DNA of 16,581 nucleotides from Eubacterium sp. CAG:180. Its GTDB lineage: Bacteria; Bacillota; Clostridia; Oscillospirales; Acutalibacteraceae. Below, piece after piece: positions 1 through 7,002 of this stretch. Within the stretch, counting starts at the first letter, position 1. Each line of letters opens with the position of its first letter. The stretch lies in the NCBI GenBank assembly GCA_000432435.1, contig HF993120.1, positions 35,820 to 52,400 of the forward strand, written 5' to 3'. Made by a program: the position numbers and the translations under genes. Under the pieces are notes generated by a model, which had not been told where the DNA came from, did no database searches, and was given only the letters and a program-made list of their open reading frames with translations.

Positions 1-660
1 CGCCTTGTCCATCTGACCGTTTCTCACATACCATCTTGTGAAATTCGCAAATCCGCCTATCGAAGCACCGCCGGCGGTATTCATAGCGCGGTAACGCATA
101 CGTCCGAACGGAATTTTAACTATCGCAACCACGGCATTTGCGAGTATTACGGTGCAAATCATTGCAAACGCAAAGTTTATAAGCTTTTTTATGGATTCAT
201 CGGAGAAATTCTTTACGGCAAGGGTTCCGAACAGCATAAAAAGCGCCGCCAAAAACAACGCAACCCCCGACAAAAAAGCCGAGCCCTTGTAGCTCTCCGC
301 ATTCAGGTGTTGTAAAAGATAGCCCACGGTCTCACTTAAAAATGCGTAATATGCCGCAGTACCCGCTATGACGCCTATAACTTCAACAATATCCTTTATC
401 GGGCGTTTTTTCCAAAATCTGCGAACACCCCAAAAGAGTATCTGTATACTGAATGCAAGCATAAAATAAACAGGCGCGCTGCCGACGCTCTCAAATGTGG
501 CACCGAACGGGTCGTTAGTGTAATACGAATGTGACGCCAAAGCATGCCGCGTCAGGATATCGCTCACCTGCAAATCGGTAAACGTAGCGGTTAAAAGAAG
601 TCCGCCGAACAAAACTACAAACAGCAATATTGAAATCAGGGTTTTAGATTTTTTTGTCAT
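1..660 (-). CDS. PAP2-family membrane phosphatase, 3'-truncated by window edge
   Basis: An open frame of 220 codons runs from the ATG at 660-658 off the left edge, so the C-terminus is missing. The start follows AAAGGGG about 8 bases upstream. The protein opens with a hydrophobic segment (about residues 8-26), an extracytoplasmic-looking stretch, then further membrane segments (about 62-80, 93-113, 129-148 and 160-182). Next comes K182-IPFGRM-R189-YR, which fits the first phosphatase motif of PAP2 enzymes (K-x6-R-P) with Tyr in place of Pro. The other two motifs (PSGH and SRxxxxxHxxxD) would lie beyond the edge and cannot be checked. PAP2 proteins dephosphorylate lipid phosphates such as phosphatidic acid or undecaprenyl pyrophosphate at the membrane, and which substrate applies here is unknown. 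The gene is divergent from the HAD phosphatase. The family call rests on one motif plus topology. Confidence 0.72.
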   Translation of the reverse strand, partial: MTKKSKTLISILLFVVLFGGLLLTATFTDLQVSDILTRHALASHSYYTNDPFGATFESVGSAPVYFMLAFSIQILFWGVRRFWKKRPIKDIVEVIGVIAGTAAYYAFLSETVGYLLQHLNAESYKGSAFLSGVALFLAALFMLFGTLAVKNFSDESIKKLINFAFAMICTVILANAVVAIVKIPFGRMRYRAMNTAGGASIGGFANFTRWYVRNGQMDKA

Positions 661-691
661 TTCATGTACCCCTTTCGGATATTTTACATAA

Positions 692-720
692 ATTTTACCA
701 TAAATCAACATTCAAGGCAA
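692..720 (-). promoter_or_regulatory. Sigma-A promoter for the PAP2 gene
   Basis: On the minus strand, TTGCCT (720-715) is 17 bases from TAAAAT (697-692), with TGG just before the -10 box (extended -10). Transcription would start about 25 bases before the start codon. Seen by eye only. Confidence 0.55.
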
Positions 721-746
721 TTAAAATTTTTATCCTGCCGTATGGT

Positions 747-775
747 TTGACAATGCATTTTGCGTATGCTAAACT
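747..775 (+). promoter_or_regulatory. Sigma-A promoter for the HAD phosphatase gene
   Basis: A consensus -35 box TTGACA (747-752) is separated by 17 bases from TAAACT (770-775), with an extended -10 TGC. The predicted start is near 782, giving a leader of about 20 bases before the ATG at 803. Confidence 0.7.
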
Positions 776-802
776 CTTTCTAAAAAATTAACGGAGAGAT
801 AA

Positions 803-1630
803 ATGAAAACACTTTACATATCGGATATGGACGGAACGCTCCTGAATGACGGCGGGAAAGTAAGCCGCCGCAGCGTCGAAATAATAAATGAGCTTATAAA
901 AAACGGTATGCTGTTTACCGTTGCTACCGCAAGAAGCGCAATGTCTGCCGCAGAGCTTTTGAAGGATATTGACATATCCGTGCCGGCGGTGCTTATGAAC
1001 GGTGTGTTTCTGTTTGATTTAAAGAACAAAAAAGCGGTTGCCTACCACGAGATACCGAAGGACGCCTTTTTTGCGATAACGGAAATATTTGTGAAAAGGA
1101 ACAAATCGCCGTTTGTCTTTTTCTACGGCGACGACGGAAAATTCACAATAGAATACACTGATTTCAAATTGCCTATTCACCGTGATTTTTACGAAAAAAG
1201 GAAGGGTAAATTCTTCGGCGAATTTAAAAAAGTCTCCGAATACGAGATTTTAGACGATATGCACCCCGTTTTTATAAGTCTTTCCGACGAATATGACGAG
1301 CTGAAGCCCATCCATGACGCGGCGCAGAAAATAAACGGAGTTACCTGTTCTTTTTACGCCGACACATACACCCCATACTGGTTTCTCGAAATATACAGCA
1401 GTAAGGCGAGTAAGGCTAACGGCGCACAGGAGGTTATGGCCCTGGTCGGCGCGGACAAAATCGCGGCGTTCGGTGACAACAGAAACGATATACTTCTGTT
1501 TTCGCTGGCGGACAGAAAATACGCCGTCAAAAATGCTGTCCCGGAGCTTCGGCAGATTGCCGATGAAGTCATAGGGGAAAACAATAATGACGGCGTAGCT
1601 GAATTTTTGAAAAAGGATTTTAAGGCATAA
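803..1630 (+). CDS. Cof-type HAD-superfamily phosphatase
   Basis: This 275-residue protein has the usual length for Cof/YidA-type haloacid dehalogenase hydrolases, which are cytosolic Mg-dependent phosphatases acting on sugar phosphates and other small phosphorylated metabolites. Motif I is D8-M-D10-G-T (nucleophile and acid/base). The SSKASKANG stretch near residues 198-206 holds the motif III lysine. Motif IV is G224-DNRND229, and the C-terminal NNNDGVAEFL is typical of the family. The large insert between motifs I and III is the type-IIB cap, which decides substrate, so the substrate cannot be named. The ATG follows GGAGAG 7 bases upstream and a consensus promoter. The gene converges on the acyltransferase gene and the two reading frames overlap by 11 bases (1620-1630). 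I see no terminator between them. Confidence 0.9.
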   Translation: MKTLYISDMDGTLLNDGGKVSRRSVEIINELIKNGMLFTVATARSAMSAAELLKDIDISVPAVLMNGVFLFDLKNKKAVAYHEIPKDAFFAITEIFVKRNKSPFVFFYGDDGKFTIEYTDFKLPIHRDFYEKRKGKFFGEFKKVSEYEILDDMHPVFISLSDEYDELKPIHDAAQKINGVTCSFYADTYTPYWFLEIYSSKASKANGAQEVMALVGADKIAAFGDNRNDILLFSLADRKYAVKNAVPELRQIADEVIGENNNDGVAEFLKKDFKA

Positions 1631-2681
1631 TATGTTTTAAAATCGGTATTTTTTTGATAATGAACGACAGTACGGCGCATATAATATATGCTATAAACGG
1701 CATAAACACCGAATAATACACGGGATGCTCCGCAAAAACAGCCACTTTATCAAACGCAAACAAAACGAGCATATGCGTAACATATATTCCGAGGCTGAGC
1801 GACGACAGGGCTCTTATGAATTTTTCCGGAATAATCCTGAAAAGCCGCTCCCATTTGATATATTTCGCTGCCGTAAATACGGCGGCGGACATAGGCAGGC
1901 AGGCTATCGACGTATAGTCCATAAACAAAGTGTCGGTTTCCCCGCTTTTTTTGCTGACAATATATGTTCCGAAAAACATTAGGGCGGCTCCGAAAATACC
2001 CGACATATAAATAAGTATACGCGCCTTTTTGGTATAATCCTTGTTTTTTATAAGCCAGCCCATAAAGACAAATACCACATAGCCCGTTACTATAACCGGA
2101 GTCAGTCCACCGTATACGGGAATTACAAATCTGTTGACGAGCGGCAAAACCGAATTGAACACAAAGCCGAGAACGCACACATACTCTATGGTTTTGATGT
2201 TTTTCTTATCCGCGGCGAGCGAAAACAGCGGCAGGCACATATATACGGCAAAAATGCAATAGAAAAACCAAAATACATAATTTGCCTCGTTATTGAATAT
2301 CGCAAGGAAAAGCCCCTTTGCGCTCATGGGCACGGTTGCCTGCTTTAACACAAACGGGCGTACCCAGTAAAGCAGCGACCAAAAAAGAAACGGTGCAAGT
2401 GTTCTTGCGGCACGTTTTTTAAAGAACGTCTTTGTATCGTATTTTTTACGGTAATCAAGTAAATTTGCACCGGTTATCATAAAAAACACGGGCACGGCAA
2501 AATGAGCTACGGTCTGCAAAAACATATATATGAACCAAAGGCGTGTTTTCTGGTAATAAAAAACTCCGCCGGAGCAATGCAGCACCACAACGGCAAAACA
2601 AGACAGAATATTGAGAATATCGATATAATAAAGCCTTTTTGGGCTGTTTGTTCCATCGGCAGGCAATTTACCGCTCCCCAT
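1620..2681 (-). CDS. Acyltransferase family 3 integral membrane protein
   Basis: The protein has 353 residues and about ten membrane segments. After a short polar N-terminus it carries R16-LYYIDILNILSCFAVVVLH35-C, the opening helix of acyltransferase-3 (OafA/YrhL-like) proteins, in which this His is conserved. These enzymes move acyl groups, often acetyl, across the membrane onto cell-surface polysaccharides, peptidoglycan or lipids, and the acceptor here is unknown. The C-terminus ends with a further helix and a short basic tail (IIKKIPILKHIMP). The ATG has a good AAAAGGAG site 7 bases upstream and a consensus promoter. The neighbours give no pathway clue: it faces a HAD phosphatase tail to tail and is not part of an obvious polysaccharide operon. 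Confidence 0.85.
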   Translation of the reverse strand: MGSGKLPADGTNSPKRLYYIDILNILSCFAVVVLHCSGGVFYYQKTRLWFIYMFLQTVAHFAVPVFFMITGANLLDYRKKYDTKTFFKKRAARTLAPFLFWSLLYWVRPFVLKQATVPMSAKGLFLAIFNNEANYVFWFFYCIFAVYMCLPLFSLAADKKNIKTIEYVCVLGFVFNSVLPLVNRFVIPVYGGLTPVIVTGYVVFVFMGWLIKNKDYTKKARILIYMSGIFGAALMFFGTYIVSKKSGETDTLFMDYTSIACLPMSAAVFTAAKYIKWERLFRIIPEKFIRALSSLSLGIYVTHMLVLFAFDKVAVFAEHPVYYSVFMPFIAYIICAVLSFIIKKIPILKHIMP

Positions 2682-2706
2682 TTTATCAACTCCTTTTAAT
2701 GTTTAT

Positions 2707-2735
2707 ATCATAAGTTACTTTGACCGTTTTGTCAA
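2707..2735 (-). promoter_or_regulatory. Sigma-A promoter for the acyltransferase gene
   Basis: On the minus strand, TTGACA (2735-2730), a 17-base spacer and TATGAT (2712-2707). It lies back to back with the plus-strand promoter at 2757-2785, with 21 bases between the two -35 boxes. Confidence 0.75.
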
Positions 2736-2756
2736 TTACGCGCGCATAAAAAGGGT

Positions 2757-2785
2757 TTGACAACAACGCCGCTAAATGGTATTAT
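2757..2785 (+). promoter_or_regulatory. Strong sigma-A promoter firing toward the candidate small RNA and tRNA-Leu
   Basis: TTGACA (2757-2762), 17-base spacer, TATTAT (2780-2785), with TGG preceding the -10 box. The match is near consensus, and the predicted start is around 2792. No convincing protein start lies downstream before tRNA-Leu at 3021. Confidence 0.75.
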
Positions 2786-2791
2786 AAACAG

Positions 2792-2945
2792 CGGAAATTA
2801 AAAATCTATACTTTATCGCTTCTCGGTAATACGAGGCTTTGATTTTTAATATCATATATTATATCGTGCGGCAAATCGGCAGATACCGTGTCCGATAATG
2901 CGCCCACGCCGAAAACGGTAAAATCGCAGAAATGCGTTTTTATAT
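2792..2945 (+). ncRNA. Candidate structured small RNA of about 150 nt
   Basis: The stretch starts where the strong promoter at 2757-2785 would initiate and has no ORF with a ribosome site. It can fold into successive stems. ATTAAAAATC (2797-2806) pairs with GATTTTTAAT (2841-2850) around an inner CTCG/CGAG hairpin (2822-2835). GTGC (2866-2869) pairs with GCGC (2900-2903), and inside that ATCGG (2875-2879) pairs with CCGAT (2892-2896). A GAAA-capped hairpin at 2920-2941 ends in a T-run and could terminate transcription. It does not resemble SRP RNA, tmRNA or RNase P RNA, and I cannot name it. It could instead be a leader of the tRNA transcript. The ends are inferred. Confidence 0.4.
2920..2941 (+). 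terminator. Possible intrinsic terminator of the candidate small RNA
   Basis: AAAATCGCA pairs with TGCGTTTTT (one T-T mismatch) around a GAAA tetraloop. The last five bases are T, followed by ATAT. The stem has only three GC pairs, so termination may be partial. Partial readthrough would let the same promoter feed tRNA-Leu. Confidence 0.35.
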
Positions 2946-3020
2946 TTGCGGAACAAGCCGAAAGTAAGCTCCGCCTCGGATGTCCTCGCCGTGTAAAATT
3001 CAGAGGACAAAACTTAATAT

Positions 3021-3107
3021 GCGGGTATGGCGGAATTGGCAGACGCGCAAGATTCAGGTTCTTGTGGAGGCAACTCTGTACAGGTTCAAGTCCTGCTACC
3101 CGCACCA
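3021..3107 (+). tRNA. tRNA-Leu (anticodon CAG)
   Basis: An 87-nt class II tRNA with the CCA end encoded. The acceptor stem pairs GCGGGTA (3021-3027) with TACCCGC (3097-3103), then discriminator A and CCA (3105-3107). The D-arm contains AATTGGCAGA. The anticodon stem CAAGA/TCTTG encloses loop TTCAGGT with anticodon CAG, which reads the leucine codon CUG. A long variable arm (TGGAGGCAACTCTGT) and a T-loop TTCAAGT follow. I see no good promoter just upstream, so it is probably transcribed from 2757-2785. Confidence 0.96.
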
Positions 3108-3110
3108 CGT

Positions 3111-3143
3111 CGGAGCAAAGCAAACTTTGCTCCGTTTTTCTTT
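3111..3143 (+). terminator. Intrinsic terminator of the tRNA-Leu transcript
   Basis: A perfect 10-bp stem CGGAGCAAAG (3111-3120) / CTTTGCTCCG (3125-3134) with loop CAAA, followed directly by TTTTTCTTT. It begins three bases after the tRNA CCA end. Confidence 0.93.
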
Positions 3144-3253
3144 GTATAAAAAATATCCGCTTACTAACTGCTGACGTATTTATACCATTTCGCGAAAGAT
3201 TATATTTTATTCGCTGTAACATTGCCGTAAGAAATGGCAACATAATCTTTTTA

Positions 3254-3282
3254 TAGACAAAGTTCGCATTCTTATGTATAAT
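3254..3282 (+). promoter_or_regulatory. Sigma-A promoter for the membrane protein gene at 3394
   Basis: TAGACA (3254-3259), 17-base spacer, perfect TATAAT (3277-3282). The predicted start near 3289 gives a leader of roughly 100 bases, in which I recognise no riboswitch. An AT-rich inverted repeat lies just upstream (AAAGATTAT at 3195-3203 with ATAATCTTT at 3242-3250, enclosing TTGCC/GGCAA). Confidence 0.65.
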
Positions 3283-3393
3283 CTTATCGTTGCATTCTCT
3301 GTAAGGTTCGCCTTGCCGATGTCAAGTTAAATCAAAACTGCGGCAAAACGGTGCCTGCAAGCATCCGATGCCCGAAAGGTGATGAATTTCAAA

Positions 3394-4047
3394 ATGAAAA
3401 ATTCAAAAGAAATCGAACCTCTCTCACAATATACGGAGAGCTCCGATACTGCGGTCGTTCCCGAAAATCGTCTTGCAGGCACGGTAGGTGCGCTCCTTTT
3501 TTCACTTGCGGGAGGAGTAGTGTATTTTCTGCTGTACCAAGTAGGCTATATTGCCGCAATAAGCGGACTGATAGGAGTTATATGTGCGTTTAAAGGATAT
3601 GAGGTTTTCGCTAAAAAGCTCAGCAAATTCGGCTGCATAATTTCCGTGGTTATGGCTTTGCTTGTGATAATTCTCGCTTGGTACTGCTGTCTTGCAAAGG
3701 ATGTTTACAGTGCCTATCAGTCGTGGTTTGCCGACGGCGAGATAGATTTTACGCTCACCTTTGCCGAGTCATTGAGAAATGCTTACAGATTTCTCAGTGA
3801 GCCCGAAATCTCCAAATCATATGTGACCGACCTGATAATCGGCATATTTCTGTGTGCACTCGGCGCAGTCAGACCTATTATAAATATTGTAAAAGGCAAT
3901 AAAAACAAAGCTGCCGAGTACAAAAACGAGCCCTCTTTTCAGGCTGAAAAATACAACGCTCCGGAAGAAAAGTCAAATGCGTATATGCCTCAAAGTATGC
4001 GTGCGGCAAGTTCCGAGAAGCCGCAGGATAAAAACGGCGATATGTAA
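3394..4047 (+). CDS. Hypothetical multi-pass membrane protein
   Basis: I do not recognise the family. The 217-residue protein has a polar N-terminus of about 25 residues. Then come hydrophobic segments at roughly 30-50, 52-66 and 80-98, a soluble loop (about 99-145, acidic and aromatic) and another segment at about 148-168. The polar, lysine- and glutamate-rich C-terminal tail of about 45 residues is probably cytoplasmic. A KGYEVFAKKLSKFG linker between helices 2 and 3 is basic. I chose the ATG at 3394 because AGGTGAT (3377-3383), complementary to the 16S tail, lies upstream of it and overlaps the alternative GTG/ATG starts at 3379/3382, which would add 5 or 4 residues. The gene has its own promoter and terminator, so it is a single-gene unit. 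No function is proposed. Confidence 0.75.
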   Translation: MKNSKEIEPLSQYTESSDTAVVPENRLAGTVGALLFSLAGGVVYFLLYQVGYIAAISGLIGVICAFKGYEVFAKKLSKFGCIISVVMALLVIILAWYCCLAKDVYSAYQSWFADGEIDFTLTFAESLRNAYRFLSEPEISKSYVTDLIIGIFLCALGAVRPIINIVKGNKNKAAEYKNEPSFQAEKYNAPEEKSNAYMPQSMRAASSEKPQDKNGDM

Positions 4048-4083
4048 CCCTCGAAGCATTTAATATTACATATTACGAATACG

Positions 4084-4137
4084 AAAAGCCGAAACGCAGC
4101 AGTAAATTTTACTTCTTAGTTTCGGCTTTTGTTTTTG
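4084..4137 (+). terminator. Intrinsic terminator after the membrane protein gene
   Basis: A 12-bp stem AAAAGCCGAAAC (4084-4095) / GTTTCGGCTTTT (4119-4130) encloses an inner AGTA/TACT dyad, followed by GTTTTTG. A second hairpin (GACGGTT 4144-4150 / AACCGTC 4156-4162) follows without a T-run. Confidence 0.85.
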
Positions 4138-4242
4138 TCAGAGGACGGTTCTTGAAACCGTCTTAATAACATTCTCTTTGTTTTGCTCATTATTCTTTAA
4201 GTTCTGTTGTTAAACCGGGATTTTTAACACATAAACTCGGTC

Positions 4243-4279
4243 TTGACTATCCTACTAAATCGGTAGTATAATAGGGATA
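4243..4279 (+). promoter_or_regulatory. Promoter and probable Rrf2 operator upstream of the Rrf2-family gene
   Basis: TTGACT (4243-4248), 18-base spacer, TATAAT (4267-4272). The spacer holds a dyad CTAC (4252-4255) / GTAG (4263-4266) around TAAATCG, and a wider ATCC (4249-4252) / GGAT (4276-4279) pair flanks it. Rrf2 regulators commonly bind such dyads over their own promoters, so autorepression is a reasonable inference. Confidence 0.6.
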
Positions 4280-4302
4280 TATTTTGAAACGGAGGATATG
4301 TT

Positions 4303-4734
4303 ATGATTTCAACAAAAGGGCGCTACGCTTTGCGCGTTATGATAGATATAGGCCGCCACCAAAATGCCGCACCGGTCTCTGTTAAAGATATATCCTCAAG
4401 GCAGGATATATCGGTGAAATATCTTGAACAGGTGGTTTCAATTCTGAGTAAGGCCGGCCTTATACGCAGCTTTCGCGGCAATGCCGGCGGCTACAAGCTC
4501 AATGTTGACCCCGAAAAATGCACGGCGGGAGACATTCTCAGAGTCTGCGAGGGTTCGCTGTCGCCCGTTGCCTGTTTACAGGACGAAAAAAGCTATTGCG
4601 AGCGCAGCGCATACTGTGAGACACTTGATTTTTGGCGCGGCTTTTACGATGTTATCAACAAATATGCCGACAGCGTCACTATTCAGGATTTAATCGACAA
4701 GGCAGTAGGCGCAAACGGCTCTTACTGCATCTGA
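4303..4734 (+). CDS. Rrf2/IscR-family transcriptional regulator with Fe-S-type cysteines
   Basis: The length, 143 residues, is typical of Rrf2 regulators. The N-terminus MISTKGRYALRVMIDI is the family signature, followed by the winged helix (residues about 25-66) with VKYLEQVVSILSKAGLIRS and the wing RGNAGGYKL. Three cysteines, C91, C99 and C105, sit where IscR carries its [2Fe-2S] ligands (C92, C98, C104), although the first gap is C-x7-C here rather than C-x5-C. The protein could therefore sense Fe-S status, oxidants or NO. The ATG follows an ACGGAGG site 9 bases upstream. It is first in a likely three-gene operon with tcdA and an HD hydrolase and has a dyad over its own promoter. The isc/suf or cysteine genes that IscR or CymR control are not in this window, so its wider regulon is unknown. 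Confidence 0.9.
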   Translation: MISTKGRYALRVMIDIGRHQNAAPVSVKDISSRQDISVKYLEQVVSILSKAGLIRSFRGNAGGYKLNVDPEKCTAGDILRVCEGSLSPVACLQDEKSYCERSAYCETLDFWRGFYDVINKYADSVTIQDLIDKAVGANGSYCI

Positions 4735-4768
4735 TAAAAATAAATTCGAAACAACCCATATACGGCAT

Positions 4769-4793
4769 CGCAGACAGCACGCTGCCTGTTGCG
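4769..4793 (+). other. Hairpin in the Rrf2-tcdA intergenic space
   Basis: CGCA-G-ACAG (4769-4777) pairs with CTGT-TGCG (4786-4793) with one bulged G and an 8-base loop. No T-run follows, so it is not a standard terminator. It could adjust mRNA stability between regulator and enzyme. Confidence 0.35.
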
Positions 4794-4827
4794 CAAAAAT
4801 ATTTATTATAATACAAAGGCGGAAATT

Positions 4828-5592
4828 ATGCTGAATCAGTTTTCACGTACCGAGCTGCTTCTCGGAAAAGAAGCCATGGAAAAGCTGCAAAATTCGCGCG
4901 TTGCCGTATTCGGCATAGGCGGCGTCGGCGGCTACACCGTGGAGGCGCTTGCAAGATCGGGCATTGGTAAATTAGACCTTATAGACGATGACAAGGTCTG
5001 CCTTACGAATATAAACCGTCAGATAATCGCAACGCGTTCAACAATAGGAAAATATAAGGTCGAGGTTGCCGAAGAACGCATCAAGGACATAAATCCGGAC
5101 TGCGAGGTTACAACGCATCGGAAGTTTTACACTCCGGAAACGTCGGCGGAATTTGATTTTTCACAGTACGACTATGTTGTTGACGCCATAGATACCGTAT
5201 CGGGCAAAATCGAGCTTGTTATGCAGGCGCAAAAGAGCCAAACTCCCATAATCTGCTCAATGGGCGCCGGCAACAAGATGGACCCGACTGCATTTGAGGT
5301 GACTGATATTTATAAGACTTCGGTCTGTCCGCTTGCGAGAGTTATGCGATACGAGCTGAAAAAACGCGGAGTTAAAAAACTCAAGGTTGTTTATTCAAAG
5401 GAAAAGCCGCTTGTACCCATTGAGGATACGGCGATAAGCTGCCGCGAGCACTGCATTTGCCCTCCCGGTACGGCGAGAAATTGCACGCAAAGACGCGCTA
5501 TCCCCGGCAGTAATGCGTTTGTCCCGTCGGTAGTCGGGCTGATAATAGCAGGTGAAGTCGTAAAAGATTTGACGAATTACAGGGCAAAATAA
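4828..5592 (+). CDS. tcdA: tRNA threonylcarbamoyladenosine dehydratase TcdA
   Basis: An E1-like ThiF-fold enzyme of 254 residues. TcdA (CsdL) uses ATP to cyclise N6-threonylcarbamoyladenosine at position 37 of ANN-decoding tRNAs to ct6A. The nucleotide-binding motif is V25-AVFGIGGVGGY36, followed by the acidic LIDDDKV strand, N61-INRQ (adenylation arginine) and G74-KYKVE. YVVDAIDTVSGK is the conserved D-A-I-D segment. The C-terminal AIPGSNAFVPSVVGLIIAGEV is characteristic of the clostridial members. A cysteine-rich stretch (SCREHCICPPGTARNC) precedes it and could hold a metal. I chose the ATG at 4828 (AAAGGCGG 5 bases upstream) over a TTG at 4789 that would add 13 residues without a ribosome site. 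It lies 93 bases after the Rrf2 gene with no clear promoter between, and 22 bases before the HD gene. Confidence 0.93.
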   Translation: MLNQFSRTELLLGKEAMEKLQNSRVAVFGIGGVGGYTVEALARSGIGKLDLIDDDKVCLTNINRQIIATRSTIGKYKVEVAEERIKDINPDCEVTTHRKFYTPETSAEFDFSQYDYVVDAIDTVSGKIELVMQAQKSQTPIICSMGAGNKMDPTAFEVTDIYKTSVCPLARVMRYELKKRGVKKLKVVYSKEKPLVPIEDTAISCREHCICPPGTARNCTQRRAIPGSNAFVPSVVGLIIAGEVVKDLTNYRAK

Positions 5593-5614
5593 ATACACAA
5601 AAGGGTGTTTGAAT

Positions 5615-6160
5615 ATGACAAGAGACGAAGCATACGCGCTCCTTACGGAATACAACAAAGAGCCGTTTCACCTTGAGCACGCCGAAACGGTTGAAAAAAC
5701 AATGATGTATTTTGCCGACAAACTCGGCTACGGCGGCGACAGGGATTTTTGGGGAATCGTAGGTCTTTTACATGACCTTGACTTTGAAATGTATCCCGAA
5801 GAGCACTGCATAAAGGAACAGGAAATAATGCGCGAAAGAGGCATTGACGAAAAGATAATTCACGCAACGGCAAGCCACGGGTACGGCATAACGGTAGACA
5901 TTAAGCCGGAACATGAGATGGAAAAGGTCCTTTATGCGGTAGATGAGCTTACTGGGCTTATAGGAGCCGTTGTAAAAATGCACCCGTCGCACAGCGTACA
6001 GGATCTTGAGCTTAAATCCGTGAAGAAAAAATTCAAGGCGAAGAATTTTGCCGCCGGCTGCTCTCGCGAGGTCATACAGCGCGGTGCGGATATGCTCGGT
6101 ATTTCGCTTGATGAGCTGATACAAAATACAATTGACGCCTTAAAGTCATTTCAGGACTGA
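5615..6160 (+). CDS. HD-domain hydrolase
   Basis: The protein has 181 residues with the HD phosphohydrolase metal-site pattern: H22 (FHLEH), H53-D54 (GLLHDLDFE), H83 and H88 (IIHATASHGYG) and D110 (LYAVDELTGL). HD enzymes cleave phosphate esters of nucleotides and related metabolites with divalent metals, and the substrate of this subfamily is not known to me. After the HD core comes a lysine-rich segment (about 133-150, KSVKKKFKAKNFA). The start at 5615 follows AAGGGTG with an 8-base gap, and a TTG two codons earlier is less likely. It lies 22 bases after tcdA, so co-transcription and a link with tRNA modification or nucleotide clean-up are plausible but inferred. Confidence 0.87.
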   Translation: MTRDEAYALLTEYNKEPFHLEHAETVEKTMMYFADKLGYGGDRDFWGIVGLLHDLDFEMYPEEHCIKEQEIMRERGIDEKIIHATASHGYGITVDIKPEHEMEKVLYAVDELTGLIGAVVKMHPSHSVQDLELKSVKKKFKAKNFAAGCSREVIQRGADMLGISLDELIQNTIDALKSFQD

Positions 6161-6216
6161 AAGCATTAAAAATGTAATAATCAAGGCTTAGTTATTTTTT
6201 AACTAAAGGCTGCTGT

Positions 6217-6258
6217 AAAAAACGGTGGGAACTAAATTTAAGCTCCCACCGATTTTTT
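6217..6258. terminator. Bidirectional intrinsic terminator between the HD and YhhN genes
   Basis: Stem CGGTGGGA (6223-6230) / TCCCACCG (6244-6251), preceded by AAAAAA (6217-6222) and followed by ATTTTTT (6252-6258), so it works for both converging units. The last T's overlap the YhhN stop codon (6257-6259). An AT-only hairpin (TTAGTTA 6188-6194 / TAACTAA 6200-6206) lies just upstream. Confidence 0.88.
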
Positions 6259-6961
6259 ATTTAATGCAAAGGATTGTCGCCGCCATCGTAAACTGAGCGG
6301 CATAATATAAGATGTGATTTAAGAATATGTTGAATTTTGTATTCTTATTCTCGGCGAAATACATACCCGAAAGCACGGCGTCGGACAGAGTAAAGAGGAC
6401 ACCGCCCACAGCCATAACAACCCAAACCTTTTCAAATCCGGTGGCAATTGCCGCTATAATGGCCGAAACCATAGTCAACGCCAGGAAGAAGGTATAGAGA
6501 AATACAATGAATTTAAACTTACCGAAATGATTTTTCATAAGCTTTTCGGTCAATATATTGCCGAGAGCTATAAGAAGCGATACGCCTATGGAAACAGCAA
6601 GTGTTTTGCCGGTAAATCTGTAGCTTTTATAAATCGCCACGTTAAAACAGATGTGACCTAAAAGGAATGAGATAAAGCCGGAATAAAGATATGAATCCTT
6701 ATCCTGCAAATAAATCCATTTCAAGTCAAGCCAAATATCGCCGACCATTCCGAGTATAAGCCCAAACGCCACCCAAAGGCCGAATTGAATATTGTCGCGG
6801 TTTGCGCTTGTTGCGGCAAAAGCGGTTGAAATAAAACAGAGACTCGCCGCCGCCTTGGCATACAGTGCGGAAATTCCGCCCTTTTTAACGCGCAAGAACA
6901 AAAATATACCTGTCATAACAATGCCGATTGCCAAAAGCACCCAATATAATGTCCAGCTCAT
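6257..6961 (-). CDS. YhhN/TMEM86-family membrane protein (lysoplasmalogenase-like)
   Basis: A 234-residue protein that is almost entirely hydrophobic, with about eight membrane helices. It shows the YhhN-family pattern: GLILGMVGDIWLDL near residues 67-80, a Y-x2-G-x4-L-LGH segment near 92-103 (SGFISFLLGHICF), and VGGVLFTLSDAVLSGMYF near 190-207, with acidic residues inside the membrane. Mammalian TMEM86B and a few bacterial relatives hydrolyse the vinyl ether bond of lysoplasmalogens. Many anaerobic Clostridia make plasmalogens, so that role is possible here but not shown. The ATG follows GGGGG about 7 bases upstream. It is a single gene with its own promoter, converging on the HD gene. Confidence 0.8.
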   Translation of the reverse strand: MSWTLYWVLLAIGIVMTGIFLFLRVKKGGISALYAKAAASLCFISTAFAATSANRDNIQFGLWVAFGLILGMVGDIWLDLKWIYLQDKDSYLYSGFISFLLGHICFNVAIYKSYRFTGKTLAVSIGVSLLIALGNILTEKLMKNHFGKFKFIVFLYTFFLALTMVSAIIAAIATGFEKVWVVMAVGGVLFTLSDAVLSGMYFAENKNTKFNIFLNHILYYAAQFTMAATILCIK

Positions 6962-7002
6962 AGTTATCCCCCAAATTTATTTTCTGTTTAATCAATGAGC
7001 AG

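Noticed and set aside
3195..3250. AT-rich inverted repeat AAAGATTAT / ATAATCTTT with T-run, considered as a second terminator
   Set aside because: The stem has almost no GC pairs, and the tRNA transcript already ends at a perfect terminator 50 bases earlier. It could be chance in AT-rich DNA.
2888..3256. Open frames on both strands across 2806-3256
   Set aside because: They run through tRNA-Leu and its terminator and have no ribosome site. The region is better explained as RNA genes.
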